A stretch of DNA of 64,000 nucleotides, taken from positions 496,001-560,000 of the forward strand of contig NZ_JADFBY010000003.1 in NCBI RefSeq assembly GCF_015223065.1, written 5' to 3'. How positions within the stretch are numbered: position 1 is the first letter of the stretch; every line of letters begins with the position of its first letter. A model generated the notes under the pieces. The model saw only the letters and a list, made by a program, of their open reading frames with translations. It was not told where the DNA came from and ran no database searches. The translations under genes and the position numbers were made by a program. This DNA is from Mucilaginibacter sp. JRF. Lineage in GTDB: Bacteria; Bacteroidota; Bacteroidia; Sphingobacteriales; Sphingobacteriaceae. Below, one piece after another: positions 40,750-48,372 of the stretch.

Positions 40750-42141
40750 TTAGTTAGCTTGTGCAGTGGTTGTGGTGCTTGCCCACCCCTGCAATTGCGG
40801 GCAGGCTGCGCTTTGCTCATCAATACGAATGTATGTTTCCTTACGTTTACGCTCAAACCACTCACTTATCATGCGGTTCATTTTGGTATTGTAGGCCTGC
40901 TCTTTCAGTTTCGGGAAATCCTTTTCAATGCTGGCCTTGTGCGCGTCAGTTACTGACTTCAGGTAAAGTATCTTATAGTTCTTTTTACCGTCTTTTTCGG
41001 TCAGTAATTGTGGTTTTGAAAATTCGCCAACCTTCATGGTATCAATAACCAGGGCAACCTGCGGGTCAAGCTTATCAGTAGGGATAAGCGTACTGCGCGA
41101 TTGTACATCCTCCAGGTTAAGCATCATACCACCGTTGTATTTGGTATCTTTATTATCAGAGTAATAAGCCGCCGCGCTCGAAAAGTCGATGGCTTTATTC
41201 TTCTTCATCACGGTATAAATACTATCGGCCATGTGGCTTGCACGGGTTAAGCTGGCTTCGGTAGTGGTCGGGATGATCAGGATATGACGAACGTGTACCT
41301 GCTCGCCACGGCGCTCTATCACCTGTAAAAAGTGGAAACCATACTCTGACTCAAACACCGGCGATATTTCACCTGCCTTTAGCTTGAACGCGTATGAGGC
41401 AAATTCCTTAACGTAGCTGTTACGGTCGGCAAAGCCAAGGTCACCACCTTCGGCAGCCGAGCCATCCTGCGAGTATAAGCGGGCAAGCGATGCAAAATCC
41501 TCACCTTTTTTTACACGGGTACGCAGGTCTTCAGCTTTTTGCTTGAAAGCAGCCTTTTCCTCTTTAGTAAGCTTAGGCTGAAAAACTATCTCGCCAACCT
41601 CAACCTCTTTATTTATGGTTGGTAAGCTGTCTTTAGGTATCTTCTCAAAAAACTCCTTTACCTCCTGCGGGGTAACATTCAGCTTTTCGATGATCTTTTC
41701 GCGCATGCGCTGGGCAACCAGCTGCTCATGCAAATCGTCGCGGATCTCATCCTTGTATTGCAGTACTGAACGGCCCAGGAAACCTTCAAGTCTTTCCTGC
41801 CCGCCGGCACGCTGTATCATGCCACGCATACGGCGGTCAACCTCGTTGTCAACTTCCTCATCCTTCACAATAACACTATCAATAATAGCCTGCTGACCAA
41901 GCAGCTTCTGGCTTATCAGTGTTTGCATTATCTGGCACTTAATATCCGGATTGGGCACACCACCCTCGGCCTGGTAACGTGCGTATTGCAGCTCAATGTC
42001 TGATTGCAGTATGGGGCTGTTGCCCACTACGGCCGAAACCTTATCAAGCGTTTGTTTTTTTTGCGCGAACGCGGTACCTGCCATCAGCATTAACCCTAAC
42101 GCCGCCTTCGCGATGTTTTTGATGTATCTTAATTTACTCAT
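40750..42141 (-). CDS. Periplasmic peptidylprolyl isomerase, SurA-like
   Basis: 463 residues. Signal peptide about 1-26 (LGLMLMAGTAFAQ). A SurA N-terminal chaperone region (KVSAVVGNSPILQSDIELQYARYQ...LISQKLLGQQAIID) is followed by two parvulin-type PPIase domains (about 175-275, with VGEIVFQPKLT and GGDLGFADRNSYV; and 280-385, with VRHILIIPTTTEA and GGMMLNLEDVQS). This is the SurA layout; it escorts outer-membrane proteins through the periplasm. The C-terminal half beyond the second domain is a further ~75 residues. Operon with moxR (5-bp gap). A perfect 12-bp palindrome lies just before the start. Confidence 0.92.
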   Translation of the reverse strand: MSKLRYIKNIAKAALGLMLMAGTAFAQKKQTLDKVSAVVGNSPILQSDIELQYARYQAEGGVPNPDIKCQIMQTLISQKLLGQQAIIDSVIVKDEEVDNEVDRRMRGMIQRAGGQERLEGFLGRSVLQYKDEIRDDLHEQLVAQRMREKIIEKLNVTPQEVKEFFEKIPKDSLPTINKEVEVGEIVFQPKLTKEEKAAFKQKAEDLRTRVKKGEDFASLARLYSQDGSAAEGGDLGFADRNSYVKEFASYAFKLKAGEISPVFESEYGFHFLQVIERRGEQVHVRHILIIPTTTEASLTRASHMADSIYTVMKKNKAIDFSSAAAYYSDNKDTKYNGGMMLNLEDVQSRSTLIPTDKLDPQVALVIDTMKVGEFSKPQLLTEKDGKKNYKILYLKSVTDAHKASIEKDFPKLKEQAYNTKMNRMISEWFERKRKETYIRIDEQSAACPQLQGWASTTTTAQAN

Positions 42142-42149
42142 TCTGTATC

Positions 42150-42161
42150 GGATAGCTATCC
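42150..42161. promoter_or_regulatory. 12-bp palindrome upstream of the SurA-like gene
   Basis: GGATAGCTATCC, perfect, 8 bases before the start codon. Possible operator or translational element; no -7 box is evident next to it. Confidence 0.35.
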
Positions 42162-42267
42162 TTTAAAAAAACACGAATTTCGGTAAAAAATTGTTAATTA
42201 CCTCGTTAAAATAAATATGCGCTATATTATTGTGCTAATATGCCCATAAAGCTTCAAAGCGTTTAAT

Positions 42268-42275
42268 TACTTTTG
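42268..42275 (+). promoter_or_regulatory. -7 box for the gene starting at 42291
   Basis: TACTTTTG, exact. It excludes an in-frame TTG at 42273 as a start and supports the GTG at 42291. Confidence 0.5.
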
Positions 42276-42290
42276 TTAAAATTTGTTAAA

Positions 42291-42845
42291 GTGAGAGTAG
42301 AAGATCCGGCCGCGTACAAGTATTTGTTTAATGATGATGTGTTTTTGTTAAGCACTGAAAAGCACTTATTTAACGGTGCCACGCCGGTTACTGAACAACC
42401 GGCTGCGGTTCAACAACCCGCTGTTGAGGCAAAGGCTGAAACACCTGCCGAGCCTATCGCTCCAAAACCTGTTCAATACCTCGGTCAAAATAAGAAGGGC
42501 TTTGTGGTATTAACCTATTATACCGATGCCCAATTTATAGCCGCCGACCACCAAGCCGCGCTCGAGGCAACTTTAAAACGTAAGGATCATACCATAGATG
42601 ATATAGCTATCGTTAATATTGCCGGGAATGCTGATGTATCATTATCAGCCTTACTGCAACAGCTAAACCCTAAAAGGCTGCTGGTGCTGGGTAAACAGTC
42701 CATACCCGTGGGGTTAAATGGCACGGCGTTCAACCAGGCGCAGCAAATAAACGGCCTGCCCGTGCTGGTAACTTTTGCCTTTGGCGAGATGATGAGCAGC
42801 AACGACAATAAAAAGGCTTTTTGGGAGCAGGTAAAAAACTTTTAA
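42291..42845 (+). CDS. Conserved-looking protein of unknown function, co-transcribed with HAM1
   Basis: 184 residues from a GTG at 42291; the upstream TTG lies inside the promoter box. Residues ~35-65 form a Pro/Ala/Gln-rich linker; the rest is alpha/beta (GFVVLTYYTDAQFIAADHQAAL; KRLLVLGKQSIPVGLNG). It resembles the kind of short accessory protein found next to metabolic enzymes, but I cannot name a family. It ends 3 bp before the HAM1 start, so both are one transcript. Confidence 0.75.
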   Translation: MRVEDPAAYKYLFNDDVFLLSTEKHLFNGATPVTEQPAAVQQPAVEAKAETPAEPIAPKPVQYLGQNKKGFVVLTYYTDAQFIAADHQAALEATLKRKDHTIDDIAIVNIAGNADVSLSALLQQLNPKRLLVLGKQSIPVGLNGTAFNQAQQINGLPVLVTFAFGEMMSSNDNKKAFWEQVKNF

Positions 42846-42848
42846 AAC

Positions 42849-43430
42849 ATGCACAAACTTGTACTGGCCACCAACAACCGCCACAAGCTGGAGGAGGTTG
42901 CGCAAATGATAGGCGATAAAATTGAATTGCTTACCCTGGCCGATATTGGCTTTACCGGCGATATTGACGAACCCGGAGTAACCTTTGCCGAGAACGCCTC
43001 GATAAAAAGCCGCCATATTTTTGACCGTTACAGCATTAATTGCTTTGCCGATGACAGCGGCCTGGAGATAGATGCCCTGAACGGCGAACCGGGCGTGTAC
43101 TCGGCACGGTACGCGGGCACGCATGGCAACCATGAGGCCAATATGGATAAGGCACTAAAAAACATGGAAGGTGTTACCGATCGTTCGGCACGCTTTCGTA
43201 CCGTAATATCATTGATATGGGAAGGACAGGAGCATTTGTTTGACGGAACGGTTGAAGGCACTATTCGCCATGAGCGAGCTGGCGACGGCGGTTTCGGGTA
43301 CGACCCGATATTTGAGCCCGAAGGCCATACCATTACCTTCGCGCAAATGAGCATCGACGAGAAAAATACCATTAGCCACCGCGCAAGAGCGCTTGAGGGA
43401 CTTATACGTTTTTTAGAAAGTGTTGATTAA
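42849..43430 (+). CDS. rdgB: Non-canonical purine NTP pyrophosphatase (HAM1/RdgB)
   Basis: 193 residues, standard length. Signatures: VLATNNRHKLEEV at the start (substrate binding), FAENASIKSR, DDSGLEIDALNGEPGVYSARYAG near 66-88 (metal and base), and GGFGYDPIFEPEG near 143. The enzyme hydrolyses ITP, XTP and dITP to monophosphates, keeping them out of nucleic acids. It lies directly after the unknown 42291 gene. Confidence 0.96.
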   Translation: MHKLVLATNNRHKLEEVAQMIGDKIELLTLADIGFTGDIDEPGVTFAENASIKSRHIFDRYSINCFADDSGLEIDALNGEPGVYSARYAGTHGNHEANMDKALKNMEGVTDRSARFRTVISLIWEGQEHLFDGTVEGTIRHERAGDGGFGYDPIFEPEGHTITFAQMSIDEKNTISHRARALEGLIRFLESVD

Positions 43431-43454
43431 GCAGCGGCAGAGGATAAATTTATA

Positions 43455-43462
43455 TATGTTTG
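43455..43462 (+). promoter_or_regulatory. -7 box for marR-like gene
   Basis: TATGTTTG, exact; 7 bases before the ATG at 43470. Confidence 0.5.
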
Positions 43463-43469
43463 CTACATT

Positions 43470-43922
43470 ATGCGCAACCCGTTAAAGCATCAGGAAACGA
43501 TAGATTATTTGCTTAAGATAGTTTGGCAAAATATGGCCAACCGCTATAACCAAATAGTTATTGAGCATGGCATCACCCAAAAAATAGGGTATCTGCTTAT
43601 TAATATTGATGAAACGGAGGGCACCACGGTATCGCAAGCCGCACAGCTTTTGGGTTTGAAATCAACCAGCCTTTCGCGCATGCTAAACCACCTGGAAACA
43701 ACCGGGTTGATATACCGTGAAATGAACGCGGGCGACAAACGCTCGGTTAAAATATACCTTACTCCCGAAGGTAAAGAAAAGCGACAGCTTGCGCGCCAGG
43801 TGGTAAAACAATTTAATAATTACCTCAACAGCCGCATTAACGAGAAGGAGCGCGATTACCTCAGCAATCTGCTTAAAAAGATCAATACCCTCACACTAAA
43901 CTACGATCCGGATAAACATTGA
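43470..43922 (+). CDS. MarR-family transcriptional regulator
   Basis: 150 residues, typical MarR size. Winged helix-turn-helix: GTTVSQAAQLLGLKSTSLSRMLNHLETTGLIYREMNAGDKRSVKIYLTPEGKE in pieces, with recognition helix STSLSRMLNHLE and the D-K-R-S wing. Flanking helices form the dimer interface. MarR proteins usually repress adjacent genes and respond to small ligands. There is no divergent target gene; FKBP lipoproteins lie downstream after 103 bp with their own -7 box, so the target is unknown. Confidence 0.93.
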   Translation: MRNPLKHQETIDYLLKIVWQNMANRYNQIVIEHGITQKIGYLLINIDETEGTTVSQAAQLLGLKSTSLSRMLNHLETTGLIYREMNAGDKRSVKIYLTPEGKEKRQLARQVVKQFNNYLNSRINEKERDYLSNLLKKINTLTLNYDPDKH

Positions 43923-44001
43923 TCATCAGCTAAAATAAAGCACCCGCCGCGGCGTTAAACGTTAAAAAGTGTTAAGCTGCTGTTTTTGAATTATAAAACG
44001 A

Positions 44002-44009
44002 TAACTTTG
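44002..44009 (+). promoter_or_regulatory. -7 box for the FKBP lipoprotein pair
   Basis: TAACTTTG, exact; leader about 13 bases before the ATG at 44026. Confidence 0.45.
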
Positions 44010-44025
44010 CCGGTCGAGAAGTAAG

Positions 44026-44529
44026 ATGAACAGGATACTGTTGGTTATATTATGCTTTGCAGCGGTGGCTATGGCCGCAGGCTGTCAAAAATCATTAGTT
44101 GGTGCCGAAAGATACCGCGAGCAGGCCCGTATTGATGACGAGCTTTTACAGCAGTATATTACCGATAATAACCTACAGGATGTGGCACAACGTGTTGATA
44201 CCACCGGTGTTTATTACATAGTGGTTAATGCCGGCACGGGTAACGCTGTATTTACCAACTCAACCAGGGTAACGGTAGGCTACAAGGCCAAGCTTTTGCT
44301 AACCGGCCAAACGGTTGATTCAACGGCTAATTTCCATCCATCTTATACATTGGGTAGTGGTATTATCAGGGCATGGCAACTGGGCATTCCGCAGGTACAA
44401 AAGGGTGGCAGGGTGCGCATACTATCGCCATCGCGCTATGCTTACGGCCCTTACGAACAGCCTAACTATGGTATACCGGCCAACTCGCTTCTCGAATTTG
44501 ATATAACGCTATACGACGTAACGAACTAA
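44026..44529 (+). CDS. FKBP-type peptidylprolyl isomerase lipoprotein
   Basis: 167 residues. Lipobox MAAGC gives lipidated Cys20. One FKBP domain (about 60-165): RVTVGYKAKLLLTGQTVDST, RAWQLGIPQVQKGGRVRILSPSRYAYG and IPANSLLEFDITLYDV. It should face the periplasm or be outer-membrane attached, acting as a prolyl isomerase or chaperone. The gene is followed by a double-domain FKBP lipoprotein after 5 bp, so they are co-expressed. Confidence 0.9.
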   Translation: MNRILLVILCFAAVAMAAGCQKSLVGAERYREQARIDDELLQQYITDNNLQDVAQRVDTTGVYYIVVNAGTGNAVFTNSTRVTVGYKAKLLLTGQTVDSTANFHPSYTLGSGIIRAWQLGIPQVQKGGRVRILSPSRYAYGPYEQPNYGIPANSLLEFDITLYDVTN

Positions 44530-44534
44530 CATAG

Positions 44535-45470
44535 ATGAAACAAAAACTATTTACTTTTTTATTGTTCTCAACCGTGATCTTCGCATCATGTAATAAGGAT
44601 AAAGTTTATCCGAATATTAAGGAGTATGATGACCAGCAGATACAAAACTATATAAGCACCAACGGACTAAGCAGCATGCTGCGCGATACCAGCGATGGCG
44701 ATACATCAGGCATGTACTATCAATTGATTGATAAAGGTTTGGTTGATAGTCCCCGCATTCAATACTCTGATCGTGTGGCCATGGTATACACTATTCGCAG
44801 CTTTGATGGCAAGTACATAGCTTCTGATACCATAGTTAACCATTATTATGGCTTTTTAGGTCAGTTCAAATCAGCTAACCTGCCACAGGGGTTACAAAAT
44901 GCTATCTACAATGTGCTTAGGTATAAAGGTGCCAGCGCGCGCTTGCTAATACCATCGCGCATGGCGTATGGTGTTAACGGTTACGGATCGGGCAGTAGCA
45001 GCTCGGGCAACCGTATTGCCGGTAACCAATGCCTTGATTACTGGGTGCGCATAGTGGCCGATCAGCCTGCTTATGATGACCTGAGCATCAACAAATACGC
45101 GAATGCTTACGGTATAGGTATCACCGGTTACACTAAAACAGCATCAGGCTTATACTATAAGGTATCGGGATCAGATACCGGAAGTGTAATTGCGAGAACA
45201 TCAAGTGTTGGTGTTACCTACTCCCTTTATAACATGAACAATACCAAAATTGATGAGGCTACCAGCAGCACAACTTTTGTTGTTGAACAACTGGTGCCCG
45301 GAGCTATTGAAGGCTTAATGAAAGCCAAGAACGGCCAAACCGTTTCGTTGATTGTACCCTCGGCTTTAGCCTATGGCACATCAGGCAGTACATCAATACC
45401 TGCTTTCAGTTGCCTTAAATGGGATTTCTCTATCACGAGTGTTAGCAGTAACGAAGGCACTACAGAATAA
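44535..45470 (+). CDS. FKBP lipoprotein with two FKBP-like domains
   Basis: 311 residues. N-terminus KQKLFTFLLFSTVIFASC shows a lipobox (FASC, Cys19). First FKBP-like domain about 60-178 (RVAMVYTIRSFDGKYIASDT; ARLLIPSRMAYGVNGYGSG), second about 195-303 (SVGVTYSLYNMNNTKIDEAT; VPGAIEGLMKAKNGQTVSLIVPSALAYG; IPAFSCLKWDFSITSV in pieces). The first domain looks more diverged and may be a binding rather than catalytic unit. Forms an operon with the single-domain paralogue upstream. Terminator follows. Confidence 0.87.
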   Translation: MKQKLFTFLLFSTVIFASCNKDKVYPNIKEYDDQQIQNYISTNGLSSMLRDTSDGDTSGMYYQLIDKGLVDSPRIQYSDRVAMVYTIRSFDGKYIASDTIVNHYYGFLGQFKSANLPQGLQNAIYNVLRYKGASARLLIPSRMAYGVNGYGSGSSSSGNRIAGNQCLDYWVRIVADQPAYDDLSINKYANAYGIGITGYTKTASGLYYKVSGSDTGSVIARTSSVGVTYSLYNMNNTKIDEATSSTTFVVEQLVPGAIEGLMKAKNGQTVSLIVPSALAYGTSGSTSIPAFSCLKWDFSITSVSSNEGTTE

Positions 45471-45497
45471 TAAATTAAAAGATTATCTTTTATAAAC

Positions 45498-45535
45498 AAA
45501 TAGCCGGATGTTGATGAAACGTCCGGCTATTTGTT
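45498..45535. terminator. Terminator between convergent FKBP and crtZ genes
   Basis: AAATAGCCGGA (45498-45508) pairs with TCCGGCTATTT (45522-45532), perfect 11-bp stem, usable in both directions. Confidence 0.8.
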
Positions 45536-45545
45536 GTATAGCTTA

Positions 45546-45983
45546 TTACTTGAACCACTTGCGGCTCGCTACCAAAAGCCCGAACTCCTCAGATGGATTT
45601 TTCTCTGTTGATTTATGATGGATCTTATGCGCCCGGCGTATGCCCATTAAATATCGGTTAGTGCTCCTGAAAGCCTTAAAACGATTGTGGATGAACCAAT
45701 CGTGAAATATAAAGTAGACGGTGCCATAAATGCTGATGCCGGTACCCAGCCAAAAGCGGTAGTCAAGCATTGTATGCCCAAGCCACATCAGCCATAAGGC
45801 CAAAACGGCAAAGCCAATGCTGAAAACATCATTCAGCTCAAACCAGCCATGCCGCTGCTGGTGGTGTGTTTTATGAATAAACCACAGCGGCCCATGAAAC
45901 AGATATTTATGAATGAACCACGAAAAGGCCTCCATAAAAGCTATGGTTGCTATAGTGATGGCTATATTAATGAGTATTTGCAT
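45546..45983 (-). CDS. crtZ: Beta-carotene hydroxylase, CrtZ / fatty-acid-hydroxylase superfamily
   Basis: 145 residues with four membrane segments. The diiron histidine set is complete: HKYLFHG (H25, H30), HKTHHQQRHG (about 37-46), FHDWFIHNRF (about 93-102) and HKIHHK (about 119-124). CrtZ hydroxylates the beta rings of beta-carotene to zeaxanthin. With the phytoene desaturase at the left edge this supports a carotenoid pathway whose genes are scattered. Promoter: TATCTTTA (46000-45993, minus), one mismatch. Sterol-desaturase-like relatives are an alternative but size and His spacing favour CrtZ. Confidence 0.88.
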   Translation of the reverse strand: MQILINIAITIATIAFMEAFSWFIHKYLFHGPLWFIHKTHHQQRHGWFELNDVFSIGFAVLALWLMWLGHTMLDYRFWLGTGISIYGTVYFIFHDWFIHNRFKAFRSTNRYLMGIRRAHKIHHKSTEKNPSEEFGLLVASRKWFK

Positions 45984-46167
45984 TGGGATAGTTAAAGATA
46001 TATCTTCTATAATTTTTTAAGTGTTAGATAGGTGATTTTGTTTTGAGTGAGATAGTGGAACGAATTAACAACCACTAACAAATATTTCTGCGCTCATGAG
46101 CAGTAGCAGTGCTATTCGAGGTTTGTGCTTTTTATTATCGTCAGTCTGCTCTTGGGCGCAGAGCCCA

Positions 46168-46194
46168 GTTACTTTGTCTTAGACACAAAGTAAC
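46168..46194. repeat. Inverted repeat, GTTACTTTGT core
   Basis: GTTACTTTGT (46168-46177), 7-base loop, ACAAAGTAAC (46185-46194); perfect 10-bp arms. Confidence 0.65.
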
Positions 46195-46204
46195 CAAAAG
46201 TCAA

Positions 46205-46258
46205 GGCAGAAAAAACCTTCCGCCCACAAGGCCATACTCCCTGGCCCGGTTTTCTGCC
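46205..46258. repeat. Inverted repeat, GGCAGAAAA arms
   Basis: GGCAGAAAA (46205-46213) pairs with TTTTCTGCC (46250-46258); a GC-rich CCTGGCCCGG region lies in the loop. Confidence 0.55.
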
Positions 46259-46306
46259 AGGCCGACGCTCTTTTTCTTTTGATTGTTATTACTCTATAAA
46301 AAAACG

Positions 46307-46391
46307 CGTCATTGCGAGGCATGAAGCAATCTCTTTAGGATATTACAGTAGAACAAGTCGCTTGGGGATTGCTTCGTTCCTCGCAATGACG
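46307..46391. repeat. GTCAT-ended inverted repeat, family C
   Basis: CGTCATTGCGAGG...GAAGCAATC on the left and GATTGCTTCGTTCCTCGCAATGACG on the right (in part) form near-perfect 24-base arms around a ~35-base centre. The GTCAT end and overall build recall families A and B. Confidence 0.8.
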
Positions 46392-46402
46392 TATTTTTAA
46401 AA

Positions 46403-46427
46403 AAATCCTCCCCCTCGGGGAGGATTT
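46403..46427. repeat. GC-rich palindrome, family D (intergenic copy)
   Basis: AAATCCTCCCC (46403-46413), loop CTC, GGGGAGGATTT (46417-46427), followed by AGGAGGGGCTTCT. The C-run/G-run design ending in GGGGCTT is like the element inside radA at 57464-57540. Confidence 0.6.
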
Positions 46428-46536
46428 AGGAGGGGCTTCTCCACCATTGTAACAATTGCCAAGTAATATTATTAATCACACAGAGTTTACATACGGTTTT
46501 TCATATTTGCATTTATTACAACAAAGCATAATTGCA

Positions 46537-48201
46537 ATGAAATACAAATACCTCTTTTCGTTATTCTTCGCTGCATCGGTTGTTGGGTCGGCATCGGCAC
46601 AAAAAAAGGCGGCTACCCAACCCGCAGGTACTGATATTGCCCGTCCTAAACTGGTGGTAGGCATAGTGGTTGACCAAATGCGTTGGGATTACCTGTACCG
46701 TTTTTACAGTCGCTACCAAACCGGTGGCTTTAAGCGTATGCTTAACGAGGGTTTTACCTGCGAAAATAACGATGTTGATTATTTGCCAACATTTACCGGC
46801 CCGGGCCATAGCTGTGTTTACACAGGTTCGGTACCATCAATACACGGTATAGCGGGTAACGATTTTATTATTCAGGCTACAGGCAAATCAATGTATTGTG
46901 CCGAGGATACTACTGTAAGCACCGTTGGCAGCAGCTCAAAAGCCGGCTTAATGTCGCCAAAGAATTTGCAGGCAAGCACTATTACTGATGAGTTAAAACT
47001 GGCTACCAACTTCCGCTCAAAGGTTATTGGTATAGCGTTAAAGGATAGGGGTGGCATACTACCGGCTGGTCACACCGCAAACGCGGCCTATTGGTTTGAT
47101 GATGCCAGCGGCAACTGGATAACCAGCACCTGGTACATGAAAGAGCTGCCTGCATGGGTAAAAACGTTCAACGACCAAAAACTACCCGAAAAATATCTGA
47201 AACAGGATTGGAATACCCTGTACCCTATCGATACCTACGTACAAAGCTCGCCTGATAATAGTCCGCGTTACGAGGGTAAATTTGGCGGTACCGATGCACC
47301 GGTGTTCCCTATCAAAACATCGCAGCTGTATAAAGGCAATATGGGCATGATCCGCTCTACGCCTTATGGTAACTCTTTCACTTTAGACTTAGCCAAAGCC
47401 GCCGTTACCAACGAGCAATTGGGCAAAAACGTAGTAACCGACTTTTTAGCCGTAAGCCTTTCATCAACCGATTATGTTGGTCACCAGTTTGGCCCTAACG
47501 CGGTTGAAACCGAGGATACTTACCTGCGTTTGGATAAGGATCTGGCCGCGTTCTTCACCTTTTTAGATGGACAGGTTGGCAAAGGCAATTATACCGTTTT
47601 CCTTACTGCCGACCATGCCGCGGCGCATAACCCAACCTTTTTGGTCGACCACAAGATACCGGGTGGCAACTGGAGCGAGGGCACAGCCATGAAAGAAATG
47701 AACGAGATGCTGAAAAGCAAATACAATGCGGATAAGATCATCCTTAGCCTAAACAACTACCAGGTTAACTTTAATTACAAAGTGATAGCTGATAACAAGC
47801 TGAACGAGGAAGACCTGAAAGCTGATTGTATTAAATACCTGCAAACCCAGCCCGATATACTTTACGCTGTAGATATGACCAAAGCGGCGGTAGCGAATAT
47901 ACCGGCACATCTGCGCGAGCGTGTAATTAACGGTTACAGCAAAGAGCGTAGCGGTGTTATACAAATTATGCTGAAGCCGGGTTATTTCTCAGGCGGACGT
48001 ACCGGTACCACACACGGCACATGGGCTCCGTTTGATGCGCATATTCCGCTGGTATTTATGGGCTGGGGCATTAAACACGGCAGCCTTGCCCGCCAAACCC
48101 ACATGACGGATATTTCAGGCACCATAGCATCCCTGCTGCATATTCAGCAACCAAGCGGCTGCATCGGCCAGCCGATACCGGAAGTGATGAGTGGGAGATA
48201 G
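46537..48201 (+). CDS. pafA: PafA-type alkaline phosphatase
   Basis: 554 residues from the ATG at 46537, which starts a signal peptide (KYLFSLFFAASVVGSASAQ); an upstream in-frame start at 46456 would remove it from the N-terminus. Metal sites: VVDQMRWDYLYRF (Asp), nucleophile Thr in PTFTGPGHS near residue 86, then SSTDYVGHQFGPN and TADHAAAHNP, and the late THGTWAPFDAHIPL. This is the nucleotide pyrophosphatase/phosphatase superfamily; PafA is a periplasmic monoesterase that releases phosphate, usually insensitive to product inhibition. It would feed the Pit transporter at 28 kb. Confidence 0.93.
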   Translation: MKYKYLFSLFFAASVVGSASAQKKAATQPAGTDIARPKLVVGIVVDQMRWDYLYRFYSRYQTGGFKRMLNEGFTCENNDVDYLPTFTGPGHSCVYTGSVPSIHGIAGNDFIIQATGKSMYCAEDTTVSTVGSSSKAGLMSPKNLQASTITDELKLATNFRSKVIGIALKDRGGILPAGHTANAAYWFDDASGNWITSTWYMKELPAWVKTFNDQKLPEKYLKQDWNTLYPIDTYVQSSPDNSPRYEGKFGGTDAPVFPIKTSQLYKGNMGMIRSTPYGNSFTLDLAKAAVTNEQLGKNVVTDFLAVSLSSTDYVGHQFGPNAVETEDTYLRLDKDLAAFFTFLDGQVGKGNYTVFLTADHAAAHNPTFLVDHKIPGGNWSEGTAMKEMNEMLKSKYNADKIILSLNNYQVNFNYKVIADNKLNEEDLKADCIKYLQTQPDILYAVDMTKAAVANIPAHLRERVINGYSKERSGVIQIMLKPGYFSGGRTGTTHGTWAPFDAHIPLVFMGWGIKHGSLARQTHMTDISGTIASLLHIQQPSGCIGQPIPEVMSGR

Positions 48202-48206
48202 TTGGA

Positions 48207-48372
48207 GGAAGTCCGGAAGTCCGAAAGACAGTAGTCTGAAAGAATATATATTACATAAAGCAAAATAGCCAGGTATATCGCCTGGCTATTTTGCTTTATG
48301 TAATGGTTGGAGAGCAAAGTCCGCAACTAAATCAAACTTCAACCTCCGAAACCCATCAACTTCCGGACTTCC
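48207..48372. repeat. Outer inverted repeat around the pafA terminator
   Basis: GGAAGTCCGGAAGT (48207-48220) and ACTTCCGGACTTCC (48359-48372) are perfect 14-bp arms. They enclose the 24-bp stem at 48250-48304, making a nested palindrome between the two stop codons. Confidence 0.65.
48250..48304. terminator. Very long bidirectional terminator stem
   Basis: Perfect 24-bp arms (48250-48273 and 48281-48304) with a 7-base loop TATATCG; core GCAAAATAGCCAGG. It separates convergent pafA and the serine hydrolase. The stem is longer than other terminators in the window. Confidence 0.75.

Larger units (their letters stand above)
45984..46536. other. Long intergenic region packed with palindromes
   Basis: About 550 bp without a credible gene. 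From 46168 to 46427 four separate inverted repeats follow one another (listed below). A degenerate -7 box CATATTTG (46502-46509) precedes pafA. The first ~180 bp show nothing recognisable. Confidence 0.7.
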
